From: Phormidium tenue FACHB-1050
Lineage (GTDB): Bacteria; Cyanobacteriota; Cyanobacteriia; Pseudanabaenales; Pseudanabaenaceae
DNA: 64,000 nucleotides
Reading direction: 5' to 3'
NCBI RefSeq assembly: GCF_014696925.1
Contig: NZ_JACJQY010000014.1
Span: 1-64,000 of the forward strand
The position numbers were made by a program, and so were the translations under genes. Below the pieces are notes generated by a model. That model ran no database searches, was not told the DNA's origin, and worked only from the letters and a program-made list of their open reading frames with translations. This document shows positions 8,402-16,803 of the stretch, one piece after another (within the stretch, counting starts at the first letter, position 1; every line of letters starts with the position of its first letter).

Positions 8402-8471
8402 GGTTCGTTTGATTGGTAACTGCTGTAGATATAATTTTTCATGCCGTTAGCTTCGTTTAGGCTTAATCTCG

Positions 8472-9812
8472 ATGCAAACTACTGTTTCCCCCAAACAAGA
8501 AAATAAAAAGCCCAAAAGTTTTTGGACAAAGCCTTGGTTCGTTGTAGTTTTACTCGTCGTTTTGCTAGGCGGTGGATTTACAGCTTTTCGGGTTTTGGCT
8601 AGCATGAATCAAAACCGATCATCAATCAATGACCAAACTCAATTAGTTGAGTCTAAATCTTTAGATATCAAAATCAAAGCTAGCGGATCTGTTGTCCCCA
8701 TTGAAACTGTCAACCTCAGTCCCAAGCAAGCAGGAAAACTAGTTGAGCTATTAGTTGAGCAAGGAGCGCGAGTCAAACAGGGACAAGTCATTGCCAGAAT
8801 GGACAATGCGAACTTGATTCCGCAGCTTTATCAGGCTCAAGCTAGTGCGGCAGCAAGTGAAGCTAATTTAGCCAGATTACGCAATGGTAGTCGTCCTGAA
8901 GATATTGCGGCGGCTCAGGCGAGGGTGGATGCTGCTCGTGGTCGGTTGGATGCTGCCCGATCGCGTTTAGCATTAACTAACTCGAAAACATCTCGCTTTC
9001 GGGGTTTACAAACTGAAGGAGCCATTTCTAGCGATCGCTTTGATGAAGTTGTAACTGATGATCGCAGCGCTCAGGCGGACTTGCAAACGGCTCAAGCCAA
9101 TCTAGCGGAAGCAAATCGTCTATTAGAAGAAACACGCAATGGTAGCCGTGTCGAAGATATTGCCCAAGCTGAAGCGCAACTTGCCCAAGCGATCGCGGGT
9201 ATCAGAATTATCGAAGTCCAGATCGAAGATACGATTATTCGCGCTCCCTTTGCAGGCATCATCACTCAAAAATATGCCAATGCTGGAGCCTTTGTCACGC
9301 CGACAACAACTGCTTCGGCAACCAATTCTTCAACATCGACTTCGATTGTGGCGATCGCTAATGGCTTAGAGATCATTGCTAAAGTCCCTGAAGTGGATAT
9401 TTCCCAAATTAAGGTTGGTCAAGAAGTAGAAATTATTGCCGATGCTTTTCCGTCGGAGGTGTTTAAGGGCAAAGTGCGTTTGATTGCGCCTGAAGCGATC
9501 ATTGAGCAGAATGTGACATCGTTCCAAGTGCGGGTAACCTTAGAAACTGGCAAGGACAAGCTGCAATCGGGGATGAATACCGATTTGCGCTTTATTGGTC
9601 AGAGAATTAATAGTGCGCTGGTTGTGCCAACGGTGGCGATCGTCACAGAAGAAGGGCAAACAGGTTTATTAATTGCTGATGAAAAGGGCAAATCCAAATT
9701 CCAACCTGTCACAATTGGGACAACGGTGGATAATCAGACTCAAATTTTAAGTGGTGCAAAAGTCGGCGATCGCGTATTTGTGAAACTCCCAGACAAAAAA
9801 GCAACTCCATAG
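8472..9812 (+). CDS. HlyD/MacA-type membrane-fusion (periplasmic adaptor) protein
   Basis: A 446-residue adaptor that should link an inner-membrane exporter to an outer-membrane channel. Residues 20-44 are one transmembrane anchor (WFVVVLLVVLLGGGFTAF). A lipoyl-like half-motif (GKLVELLVEQGARVKQGQVIARMD) is followed by a coiled-coil hairpin containing an internal repeat (NGSRPEDIAAAQAR and NGSRVEDIAQAEAQ), then the second lipoyl half (IIRAPFAGIITQ) and a beta-barrel domain. No exporter subunit or TolC partner is adjacent, so it is an orphan adaptor; the specificity cannot be told. Confidence 0.85.
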   Translation: MQTTVSPKQENKKPKSFWTKPWFVVVLLVVLLGGGFTAFRVLASMNQNRSSINDQTQLVESKSLDIKIKASGSVVPIETVNLSPKQAGKLVELLVEQGARVKQGQVIARMDNANLIPQLYQAQASAAASEANLARLRNGSRPEDIAAAQARVDAARGRLDAARSRLALTNSKTSRFRGLQTEGAISSDRFDEVVTDDRSAQADLQTAQANLAEANRLLEETRNGSRVEDIAQAEAQLAQAIAGIRIIEVQIEDTIIRAPFAGIITQKYANAGAFVTPTTTASATNSSTSTSIVAIANGLEIIAKVPEVDISQIKVGQEVEIIADAFPSEVFKGKVRLIAPEAIIEQNVTSFQVRVTLETGKDKLQSGMNTDLRFIGQRINSALVVPTVAIVTEEGQTGLLIADEKGKSKFQPVTIGTTVDNQTQILSGAKVGDRVFVKLPDKKATP

Positions 9813-9920
9813 CAAACACGTTCCCAAAAATTATTTTTATCTTTGTATTCAAAAAATATTTCGGAATTTCTTTGGCATCGCCAAAAAACTTCTTGTGGTT
9901 CGTTTGCTCGGTGATTGCGT

Positions 9921-10080
9921 TATATAGCAAAGCAAGTTTTGCTTAGGACAGATCGAGTGGCGGCGCGAAGCGCCGTCACTCGATTCAGCTATAGCCACCT
10001 GTATCAGGGTGTGAGGCGGCGCGAAGCGCCGCCTCACACTATTTGGGTTTTATGTCCTAACAAGAATGGCGACAGCTATA
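9921..10080. repeat. Composite palindromic repeat, two centres (family A)
   Basis: Begins TATAGCAAAGCAAG and ends GGCGACAGCTATA. It contains two GC-centred hairpins, CGAGTGGCGGCGC (about 9955-9984) and TGTGAGGCGGCGC (about 10010-10038). It shares its outer ends with other copies at 16086, 38540, 46347 and 55999. The 326-base gap holds no gene. Confidence 0.7.
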
Positions 10081-10107
10081 CTAGCTAACTCTTTTTTTTG
10101 CTATACC

Positions 10108-10140
10108 AAAGCACAAAATGGCTTAGCCATTTTGTGCTTT
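10108..10140. terminator. Hairpin at the end of the 90-residue ORF
   Basis: Arms AAAGCACAAAATGGCT/AGCCATTTTGTGCTTT with a one-base centre. The stop codon of the minus-strand gene starts at its edge (10140-10142). Confidence 0.65.
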
Positions 10141-10412
10141 TAAGCCCCTCTTCTGATTTCCTGTGATAACCATTCATCAACTGGCTGCCCATCTTTACGG
10201 GTGAGTTCTATCTCTACTATTACGGATGAATTGGAACCGACGGGAGCCATTTTTTGATGGAAACGAATTATATAATCTCTAGGATTGTGATTGCGCTCTT
10301 TGAGCCAGTCTTGGACTTTTAGTTCTGCAAATAATGATTGACCTTGCTCAAACATCTTTGCGACTTGCATTCTGATTGTAAAAGGATTGACTTGGGGCAT
10401 AAAATTCTCCAT
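10140..10412 (-). CDS. Conserved-looking small hypothetical protein
   Basis: A 90-residue soluble protein, predicted alpha/beta: an N-terminal helix (FTIRMQVAKMFEQGQSLFAEL), a central DYIIRFHQK stretch and a beta-strand VIVEIEL. No family was recognised. It lies 32 bp downstream of mltA on the same strand and may be co-transcribed. The methionine at 10400 (MPQVNPF) is an alternative start. Confidence 0.6.
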   Translation of the reverse strand: MENFMPQVNPFTIRMQVAKMFEQGQSLFAELKVQDWLKERNHNPRDYIIRFHQKMAPVGSNSSVIVEIELTRKDGQPVDEWLSQEIRRGA

Positions 10413-10444
10413 CCATCACAATTGGCACAGCGTACCAACTGTAG

Positions 10445-11704
10445 TTATTTTTTTAATACAAGATAATACAGCTCGCCGTCACCTTTGATTAGTCCAGCCC
10501 TTTGTTTAGCCCGATCGCCTGTACCCATAAAAATATCTACACGACCCGCTCCACGAATTGCCCCACCCGTATCTTGATCGAGGACAAAACGCTGCACTGA
10601 GCGCAATTCAAGTTGACCTGTCGTAGGATTTTCAAAGGGAACTTCGGTGCGGATTAGTGCAATACCGCCAGAGGGGAAGAGCTTTTTATCGGTGGCAATT
10701 GATCGCTCGGCACTGACTGGCACTCCTATACTGCCAGTTGCAGGCTTACCACCAGTTTCGCGAAAAAAGACAAAACTAGGATTACGATTTAGGTACATGA
10801 CTAAATCTTGGGGATTCTTTTGGAAATATTCGATCAAGGTTTGTAAAGTTACATCTTCAAGACGCATTTTGCCATCACGGACTAGCTCAGCTCCAACAGA
10901 GCGATAGGGCTGATTAGTTTTACCTGCATAGCCTACGGTCAATAGATTGCCATCGGGTAGTTCAAATCTGGCGGAACCTTGTACATGTACTAAGAAAGCT
11001 TGGAAGCGATCGCTTAACCATGCTATTTCCAATCCTGCTAACCGCTTACTACCTTCGAGCATGGCGCGGGTGGGATGGGGCGATCGCCATTGAGCAAAGT
11101 CAGATGGCAGAAGATAGAGAGGATATTTAAACTCCTCAGTACGAATACGACTCGCTTTGTAAACTGCTTCGTAATAACCCGTAAACTGTACGCTGCCATT
11201 ACCGTCGCGTCCAACTGACTGATAGATATCAAATTCACGATTTACGGCTTGCTGTAAATCTTTAGCAGTGCGAGATACCTGTACGAGGCGACGGAATCGC
11301 ACCAAACTGCGCTCCATTAAATCTTGACTAATTCCAGCCACAGGATAACGTTTAGCAGCCGATGGAGTACGAATATATTGAATGCTGTGATCGATCGCTT
11401 GCAACAGATTTTGGCGATCGCTTTCTAAGAGATCGTCAGTAATATCAAGGGTAAGCGGATTAACCGCTCTGGGGGCAATCGGCACTATAGCTTGAGCAAG
11501 TTTTAGTTCGGCTGCTTCGGCAGGGCTTTGAAAATGGGTTTGCATATAGCAAGGTGGCACGGCACAGATCAGCCCAACCCAAGTTGCAAATAAGATATCC
11601 CCACCCCGATATAAGGTCGATGTCCAAGACTTTTGCTTTGGCGATCGCTTGGTCTTGCTTAATTGGTCATATTTACTTTTGCCGAAACTATGGGAACCAA
11701 TCAC
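10445..11704 (-). CDS. mltA: Membrane-bound lytic murein transglycosylase A
   Basis: Cleaves peptidoglycan glycan strands with formation of 1,6-anhydromuropeptides. The 419-residue protein has a basic N-terminus and a hydrophobic segment at about residues 33-50 (ILFATWVGLICAVPPC), a membrane anchor or signal. The MltA barrel domain (FTGYYEAVYKASR, YVGSARFELPDG-type region with VHVQGSARF) is followed by the C-terminal 3D domain with DQDTGGAIRGAGRVDIF, which contains the catalytic Asp. The start is GTG at 11704; no better ATG is visible. A family-2 glycosyltransferase lies upstream on the same strand. Confidence 0.88.
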   Translation of the reverse strand: MIGSHSFGKSKYDQLSKTKRSPKQKSWTSTLYRGGDILFATWVGLICAVPPCYMQTHFQSPAEAAELKLAQAIVPIAPRAVNPLTLDITDDLLESDRQNLLQAIDHSIQYIRTPSAAKRYPVAGISQDLMERSLVRFRRLVQVSRTAKDLQQAVNREFDIYQSVGRDGNGSVQFTGYYEAVYKASRIRTEEFKYPLYLLPSDFAQWRSPHPTRAMLEGSKRLAGLEIAWLSDRFQAFLVHVQGSARFELPDGNLLTVGYAGKTNQPYRSVGAELVRDGKMRLEDVTLQTLIEYFQKNPQDLVMYLNRNPSFVFFRETGGKPATGSIGVPVSAERSIATDKKLFPSGGIALIRTEVPFENPTTGQLELRSVQRFVLDQDTGGAIRGAGRVDIFMGTGDRAKQRAGLIKGDGELYYLVLKK

Positions 11705-11748
11705 CCTTAAAAACTCCTCATTAAATAGTCTTTGCTAATCAACAATCC

Positions 11749-11799
11749 AAAACCCGAATATTAAATGAGTGATTTGCACTCATTTAATATTCGGGTTTT
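11749..11799. terminator. Palindrome overlapping the glycosyltransferase stop codon
   Basis: Arms AAAACCCGAATATTAAATGA and complement, loop ATTTG. The TAA stop of the minus-strand glycosyltransferase (11798-11800) uses its edge. Confidence 0.75.
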
Positions 11800-12550
11800 A
11801 TTTGACTTGCTCATCATACTTGACGTTAATACTAGCCTTTTGTTCATACAAACGATTGAGCCGACTTGGATCAATGTTGAAGTGATAGCACATTTTTAAC
11901 AACTGATTGAGCATAGCATGACGATATATTCCCCTTTGGTGAAACCGTCTTGCTGAGGTAATCACCTTACCTTGCGCCATTACAGGCTTCGAGAATTTGC
12001 TGAGGCGATCGCTTAACACTGTGTCCTCAAAAATATCAAGATCAGGGACATTCCCAATTTCAGCTAAAACTTGGCGATTAATAAACGGACAATGATCGAG
12101 ATAGACGAGACTTTTTTGTCTAACACGTACATTATTAGAATACCAAGACGTAAAGTCCAATAACCAATGGGCAAAATCAAAACTATGACAAAATGCGCCC
12201 CAATCACCACCAGAGCCTAAACTCTGCTCAATTAGTTGCAAAGCATTACCTTCTGGCAAAAGTGTTGCAGGATGATGTAGCAAAATAATATCCCCTGTAC
12301 TGGCGGCAATTCCATCATTGAGTCTTTGGGCGCGATTTTTGGCAAGCGATCGCACAACTTGGATTTCAGGTGATCGAGCTGCATAATTTTCTAAAACTAG
12401 GTCAGTCCCATCATCACTGGCACTGACCACCGCAATAATTTCTTTTTCACAATTGGGGGGAACTAATTGGTTAACTAAGTTATCGAGAATTCGGTCTAAA
12501 TACCCATGCCGAATTTCATTAAGACAAGGCAGAATTATAGACAAGCGCAT
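11798..12550 (-). CDS. Family-2 glycosyltransferase
   Basis: A 250-residue enzyme with the GT-A fold start MRLSIILPCLNE and the nucleotide-binding region AVVSASDDGTD. The canonical DxD is not sharp (GDIILLHHPATLLP occupies its place), so sugar donor and activity are uncertain. DIFEDTVLSDRL matches the acceptor/ED motif near the C-terminus. It is soluble, with no transmembrane segments, as in the TIGR04283-like glycosyltransferases of cyanobacteria. It may be co-transcribed with mltA. Confidence 0.75.
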   Translation of the reverse strand: MRLSIILPCLNEIRHGYLDRILDNLVNQLVPPNCEKEIIAVVSASDDGTDLVLENYAARSPEIQVVRSLAKNRAQRLNDGIAASTGDIILLHHPATLLPEGNALQLIEQSLGSGGDWGAFCHSFDFAHWLLDFTSWYSNNVRVRQKSLVYLDHCPFINRQVLAEIGNVPDLDIFEDTVLSDRLSKFSKPVMAQGKVITSARRFHQRGIYRHAMLNQLLKMCYHFNIDPSRLNRLYEQKASINVKYDEQVK

Positions 12551-12562
12551 ATAGTTATCCTC

Positions 12563-12610
12563 AATAGTTGGTGAGAGTAAGCCAAAAGGCTTGTACTCTC
12601 ACCAACTATT
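12563..12610. repeat. Palindrome upstream of the glycosyltransferase
   Basis: Arms AATAGTTGGTGAGAGTA and complement around AGCC-AAAA-GGCT. It overlaps the promoter region of the minus-strand gene. Confidence 0.7.
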
Positions 12611-12752
12611 TAATCTTATTAATTTTATTAGTAAGTAGCTAGGCATAATTAAAACTCAGAGCTAAAACCTGTGGCGCACGCGCAGCGTGCGCTAGAAGTT
12701 TTGTGGTTTTATATTTATTTGCGTCCAGCTACTTAGGAAGGTTTAATTGTTT

Positions 12753-12827
12753 GTAGGATACGTTAGTGCAATGTAACGCATCAATGAATCCCAAATCATA
12801 GGTTATGCGATCGCTAAACAATCCTAC
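12753..12827. repeat. Repeat bounded by GTAGGAT...ATCCTAC (family B)
   Basis: A 75-bp unit with inverted ends GTAGGAT/ATCCTAC, containing GTTAGTGCAATGTAACGCAT near the left and a HIP1-containing GCGATCGCTAA near the right. A longer copy lies at 20091-20179 and a partial one at 56189-56220. Confidence 0.6.
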
Positions 12828-12876
12828 ATTTAATTTCAATAAATTATTTATATAGTTTATATAGCAATCCTAAATA

Positions 12877-12917
12877 GTTTGTGGAAGCGCACCCCTTCGG
12901 GGTGTGCTTCCACAAAC
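12877..12917. repeat. Palindrome in the gap before the first receiver-kinase
   Basis: Arms GTTTGTGGAAGCGCACCCC and complement (one mismatch) with TTCG loop, flanked by CAATCCTAAAT and ATGATTTAGGA. The same flank-plus-hairpin design recurs at 27245-27295. The rest of the 620-base gap holds no gene. Confidence 0.7.
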
Positions 12918-13172
12918 CCCAAAAAATCTACAAATGATTTAGGACTGCTATATATCAAATCTCAATCTAATTAAGTACGAGATTATCCTTTCGCCAAAAA
13001 TGGGGAATAATTCTATTTACAGCGATCGCTGTAGCAATCCTAAATGATAAGTAAGCAAATGTTTTCTTGATCTATATTAGTAGGGGCAATTCATGAATTG
13101 TATCTACTAATAACTCATTTAACTCATTTAGGATCACTACATGATGATGACCACACCAAAAATATATTTATT

Positions 13173-14435
13173 ATGACAAATCAAGAATTAAATCAAACTG
13201 AATCTATGGAGCAATTTGAAGATTCTCCACAAGCTCGTAATGCTTCTGTTCTCATCGTTGATGATACTATTTATAATATTCAACTTTTATCATTGATGTT
13301 AATTAGGCAAGGTTATAAAGTATACCAAGCTACTAGTGGATTAGAAGCACTAGATAAAGTTAACGAACAATTACCTGACATCATTTTACTAGACATTCGG
13401 ATGCCTGATATTAATGGCTATGAGGTATGTACAAGATTAAAATCTAATCCCATAACTAAAGATATCCCAATTATTTTTATCAGCTCCATTGAAGAGCCAT
13501 CCGAGAAAGTAGAAGCATTTTCCGTGGGTGGGGTGGACTATATTAGTAAACCATTTCAGTTAATTGAAGTGTTAGCTCGTATCGAAACACATTTGCGACT
13601 ATGTTCATTACAAAAAAAGCTACAAGAGCAGAATGAACAGTTACAACTTTCGGCTGAGGTATTATCGCGATCGCTTAAACATGAACGCGAACTTAGTCAA
13701 ATGAAAACGGATTTTATATCTGTAGTCTCCCATGAATTTCGGACTCCGCTAACAACGATTCAAAGTGCATCAGAGTTGCTGGAATATTACGAATGGACAA
13801 AAGAAGAAAAGGTTGAGCAACTGCATCAAATACAATCAGAAGTTAAACATATGACGGCTCTGATGGAAGATGTATTGTTTCTCAGTCGAAGTAATACTAA
13901 TAAGGCAAAGCTAAATCTTACTAAATTTGATCTTTTAAGCTTTATTAGTCAACTTTTACGTCAGATGCAAAGAACTTTTGCTCAAGAATATACTCTTAAT
14001 TCATCTATATATATATCTTCAAGTAATACGTCAATTGAAAATCTTCATTTTCAAAATGATCTGCCAACCTTAATCGTGAAAATGGATGAGAAATTATTGC
14101 GCCAAATCTTGACTAATCTCCTCACAAATGCAATTAAATATTCTCCCCAAAATAAAATCGTTGACTTTCGACTTACTGTCGAGCAAGATCAGGTAGTTTT
14201 TGTCATTAGTGATCATGGTATTGGCATTCCCGAAGAGGACTTAGAGCATCTATTTGGGGCCTTCCATCGTGGTAAAAATGTAGGCATATTACCTGGTACT
14301 GGATTAGGACTATCGATTGTTAAAAACTGTATTGATATTCACGATGGCTCTATATCTGTAGAAAGTCAGTTAGATATTGGTACTAAATTTACCGTAGTTT
14401 TACCAATTTCTGGCGAAGGACTTCCAGATGAATAA
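13173..14435 (+). CDS. Receiver-histidine kinase hybrid
   Basis: A 420-residue cytoplasmic signalling protein with no membrane segment. Residues 24-145 form a receiver domain with phosphoacceptor Asp74 (ILLDIRMPD) and conserved Lys (ISKPF). A coiled coil (LQKKLQEQNEQLQ) links to the HisKA domain with His187 (SVVSHEFRTPL). The HATPase domain has NLLTNAIKYSP, DHGIGIP and GTGLGLSI, so it should autophosphorylate. I chose the ATG at 13173; the frame is open upstream to a TTG in a repeat. The order receiver then kinase implies that an upstream kinase controls it. Confidence 0.9.
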   Translation: MTNQELNQTESMEQFEDSPQARNASVLIVDDTIYNIQLLSLMLIRQGYKVYQATSGLEALDKVNEQLPDIILLDIRMPDINGYEVCTRLKSNPITKDIPIIFISSIEEPSEKVEAFSVGGVDYISKPFQLIEVLARIETHLRLCSLQKKLQEQNEQLQLSAEVLSRSLKHERELSQMKTDFISVVSHEFRTPLTTIQSASELLEYYEWTKEEKVEQLHQIQSEVKHMTALMEDVLFLSRSNTNKAKLNLTKFDLLSFISQLLRQMQRTFAQEYTLNSSIYISSSNTSIENLHFQNDLPTLIVKMDEKLLRQILTNLLTNAIKYSPQNKIVDFRLTVEQDQVVFVISDHGIGIPEEDLEHLFGAFHRGKNVGILPGTGLGLSIVKNCIDIHDGSISVESQLDIGTKFTVVLPISGEGLPDE

Positions 14436-14574
14436 TTTACCCATTCTAAAGAAATTAATTCTAGCCAAAGCTATAGCTAAAGTCGTTCTTGTAATAGCAA
14501 TTCATAAAATAGCTACTCTACTTTATGAATTGCTATTACAATAGAGAATCCAAAATATAAGATGTAATACTTTA

Positions 14575-14692
14575 TATAGCAATGTAAGTTTTACTCAGGA
14601 CATAAAACCCAAAATATGAGTGGCGGCGCTTCGCGCCGCCACTCATATTTTGGGTTTTGATTTTTGTCCGAGCTATCTCTTACATTGCTATA
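14575..14692. repeat. Large composite palindrome (family A variant)
   Basis: Outer arms TATAGCAATGTAAG and CTTACATTGCTATA enclose an inner palindrome at about 14606-14658 with arms AAAACCCAAAATATGAGTGG and GCGCTTCGCGC centre. Confidence 0.75.
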
Positions 14693-14715
14693 GTTTATTG
14701 AACCTTTAAGTAGTA

Positions 14716-14766
14716 CAGAAACAATTTTAAAAGCAGCGCTTTGCGCTGCTTTTAAAATTGTTTCTG
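14716..14766. repeat. GC-centred palindrome
   Basis: Arms CAGAAACAATTTTAAAAGCA and complement with CGCTTTGCG centre, followed by GGGTTTT and a second mini-hairpin CAGCGCTTTGCGCTG. The 512-base gap between the two signalling genes is otherwise AT-rich without a gene. Confidence 0.7.
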
Positions 14767-14947
14767 GGTTTTGAGTCAGCGCTTTGCGCTGTGTACTGCA
14801 TCTTATGTTTTGGATTGTGCAATGTATTAATTTTATTGGTGTCAGTTATGAATTTCAATATTTTTCATGAGTTTGTATGTATTATGTCTTAGATTTACTG
14901 TTGATTTCTATCGGTATAATGTTGCTTAAAGATATTAGCTATCTAGC

Positions 14948-16048
14948 ATGAAAAAAATTCTCCTCATCGAAGATAATCCAAACGTCTTGCTAAATACCTC
15001 TAGAATGCTGCAAGCCGAAGGGTATATGGTGATCAGCGCGGATAATGGACGTGATGGTTTAGAGATGGCGCAGCAACATATTCCCAGCTTGATCATTTGC
15101 GATATTATGATGCCTGAAATTGATGGATATGGAGTTATCGCAGCTCTCCGTAATAACCCTGCAACAACGACAATCCCTTTTATATTTCTTAGTGCTAAGT
15201 CTGACAAAAACGACTTTCGTCAGGGCATGGAATTGGGATCAGATGACTATTTGACTAAACCTTTTACTAGAGATGAGCTATTGGGGGCGATTAATGCTCA
15301 GTTCAAGAAACAAGAAATAATTAATGGTTATTACAAACAAGAGTTAGCTAACTTGCGTGGCAATATCTCTAAGTCTCTACCACATCAGCTGTTATTTCCT
15401 GCGATCGAAGTCATGGGTTTAGCAGATATTTTGGTCAAAAATTATCATGCGATGCAAGCCCATGAAGTACCAGATATTGGTAAGCGGATTCGGAAAGCGG
15501 GGCGGGATATGCATGAAATGGTCAAAAAATTTCTGATGTATGCCGAGTTAGAGTCAACGGAAAATAATGCGGAATGGATTAGTCAAATCCGCAATAGTAA
15601 AGCAACTTTTGTTGATATTGAGATTGCTAGTTGCGCCAAGAAGATTGCCGAACACTATAATCGGATTTCTGATTTGCATGTTGATATTAAAGATGCCAGT
15701 ATCCATATCTCAGACTCCTACTTAAATGTAATCGTTAAGGAAATTGTTGATAATGGGTTCAAGTTTTCGCCTGAAGGAACTGATGTAAATGTTTCAGGAA
15801 GTTATGATGACAAAGAATTTTGTTTGAGTGTAACTGATCATGGTCAGGGGATTGAACCAGAGCAGATTGCTAATTTTGGGGCCTATATCAAATTTGAGAA
15901 AAAACTTTATATTCAGCAGGGGACTGGGTTGGGATTGGCGATCGCTAAGCGTTTGCTTGAGCTGCATGGTGGTAGGTTAGAAATTGAAAGTATTCCCTAT
16001 GAGCTAACTGTAGTAAGAGCTTTTTTACCTTTAAGCAATCGTAAGTAA
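14948..16048 (+). CDS. Receiver domain fused to histidine-kinase-type ATPase domain
   Basis: A 366-residue cytoplasmic protein. Residues 1-120 form a receiver with Asp52 (LIICDIMMPE) and Lys (YLTKPF). A helical region (GNISKSLPHQLLFPAIEVMG) stands where the HisKA domain would be; its His in LPHQL could be the phosphosite but the box is atypical. The C-terminus is a HATPase domain with IVDNGFKFSP, DHGQGIEP and GTGLGLAIA. It lies downstream of another receiver-kinase in the same direction and could work with it, though 500 bases of repeats separate them. Confidence 0.85.
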   Translation: MKKILLIEDNPNVLLNTSRMLQAEGYMVISADNGRDGLEMAQQHIPSLIICDIMMPEIDGYGVIAALRNNPATTTIPFIFLSAKSDKNDFRQGMELGSDDYLTKPFTRDELLGAINAQFKKQEIINGYYKQELANLRGNISKSLPHQLLFPAIEVMGLADILVKNYHAMQAHEVPDIGKRIRKAGRDMHEMVKKFLMYAELESTENNAEWISQIRNSKATFVDIEIASCAKKIAEHYNRISDLHVDIKDASIHISDSYLNVIVKEIVDNGFKFSPEGTDVNVSGSYDDKEFCLSVTDHGQGIEPEQIANFGAYIKFEKKLYIQQGTGLGLAIAKRLLELHGGRLEIESIPYELTVVRAFLPLSNRK

Positions 16049-16054
16049 TACCGA

Positions 16055-16083
16055 AACAAACAATGGCGTAGCCATTGTTTGTT
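16055..16083. terminator. Hairpin after the second receiver-kinase
   Basis: AACAAACAATGGC and complement with a GTA-containing centre, starting a few bases after the TAA stop and followed by TTTTTAT on the coding strand. Confidence 0.6.
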
Positions 16084-16085
16084 TT

Positions 16086-16200
16086 TATAGCTGTCGCCAA
16101 GTGTATGAGGACATGAAACCCAAGGAGAGAATGCGGCGCTTCGCGCCGCATTCTCTCCTTGGGTTTTGCTTTTGTCCTAACACAATCGACGGCAGCTATA
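16086..16200. repeat. Composite palindromic repeat (family A)
   Basis: Outer ends TATAGCTGTCGCCA and GGCAGCTATA enclose a palindrome with arms AAACCCAAGGAGAGAATGCG and the GCGCTTCGC centre. Its flank TTGTCCTAACA is shared with the other family members. Confidence 0.75.
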
Positions 16201-16223
16201 AAACCCTCTCTGGGTTTGGTTTG

Positions 16224-16337
16224 CAATTCACAAAAGTGTGGCAACACTTTTGTGAATTGGTATAAAAGTGGCGGCGCGAAGCGCCGCCACTTTTATTGGG
16301 TTTTAAAACAGACAATGGCTTAGCCATTGTCTGTTTT
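16224..16337. repeat. Three consecutive hairpins
   Basis: Palindromes at 16224-16259 (CAATTCACAAAAGTGT arms), 16263-16295 (TAAAAGTGGCGGCGC arms, GAA centre) and 16305-16337 (AAAACAGACAATGGC arms). All lie in the 379-base gap, which shows no gene. Confidence 0.7.
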
Positions 16338-16427
16338 GGTATTAGAGGTGATTGCAGTCACTTGTTTATACTTAAAACTGTCACAAGCTAGACCATTTAG
16401 CTATCACAGTTTGCTAAAGCTAATTAG

Positions 16428-16751
16428 TTGAACATAGGAGATGTGAAGAGCGTCCTGTGTCAGCTAGTTATGATTATTCTGTCCTTATCTGAAATCCAAT
16501 TGACTAATTTCTCAACGCCGTGGGGAAATGAGAAAGGAATTAATTATTTAGGAAAAACTTTTTTGCCGATCAATGTTCATGTAAATCAACAGGAAGCGAT
16601 CGCCGCCTGTCGTCGTGACTTAGATTTAGGAATGCTCTCCATCATTGTTGATGAGGGCGATCGCGTATCCCTATGGTGGTATTTCTCGGAATCGATTCAT
16701 GCTGAATCTGTGGATTTTGAGGATTGCTTGAGCAAAGCAAGTTTTATTTAG
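16428..16751 (+). CDS. Small hypothetical protein ending in a repeat
   Basis: A 107-residue ORF, family not recognised. The readable core is NYLGKTFLPINVHVNQQEAIAACRRDLDLGMLSIIVDE followed by VSLWWYF, an alpha/beta pattern typical of short conserved cyanobacterial proteins. The start is unclear: TTG at 16428, GTG at 16443 or ATG at 16470. The last ten codons read into the repeat AGCAAAGCAAGTTTTATTTAGGACA, which also occurs near 9927-9951, so the C-terminus was probably rewritten by the repeat. Confidence 0.5.
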   Translation: MNIGDVKSVLCQLVMIILSLSEIQLTNFSTPWGNEKGINYLGKTFLPINVHVNQQEAIAACRRDLDLGMLSIIVDEGDRVSLWWYFSESIHAESVDFEDCLSKASFI

Positions 16752-16760
16752 GACATCACC

Positions 16761-16803
16761 CAAATAGATGAAGGTGGCGCAAAGCGCCGCCTTCATCTAT
16801 TTG
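16761..16803. terminator. Palindrome containing the PhzF-like stop codon
   Basis: Arms CAAATAGATGAAGGTGGCGC and complement (one mismatch), AAA centre. The TAG stop of the minus-strand gene (16797-16799) lies in the right arm. It sits between convergent genes. Confidence 0.7.

Noticed and set aside
9921..10080. Repeated hairpins as a possible CRISPR array
   Set aside because: Repeats are not evenly spaced, there are no constant-length spacers and no cas genes.
12611..13172. Possible tRNA or small RNA gene in the large gap
   Set aside because: Only palindromes and family-B repeat are recognisable; no cloverleaf or T-loop consensus was found by eye.
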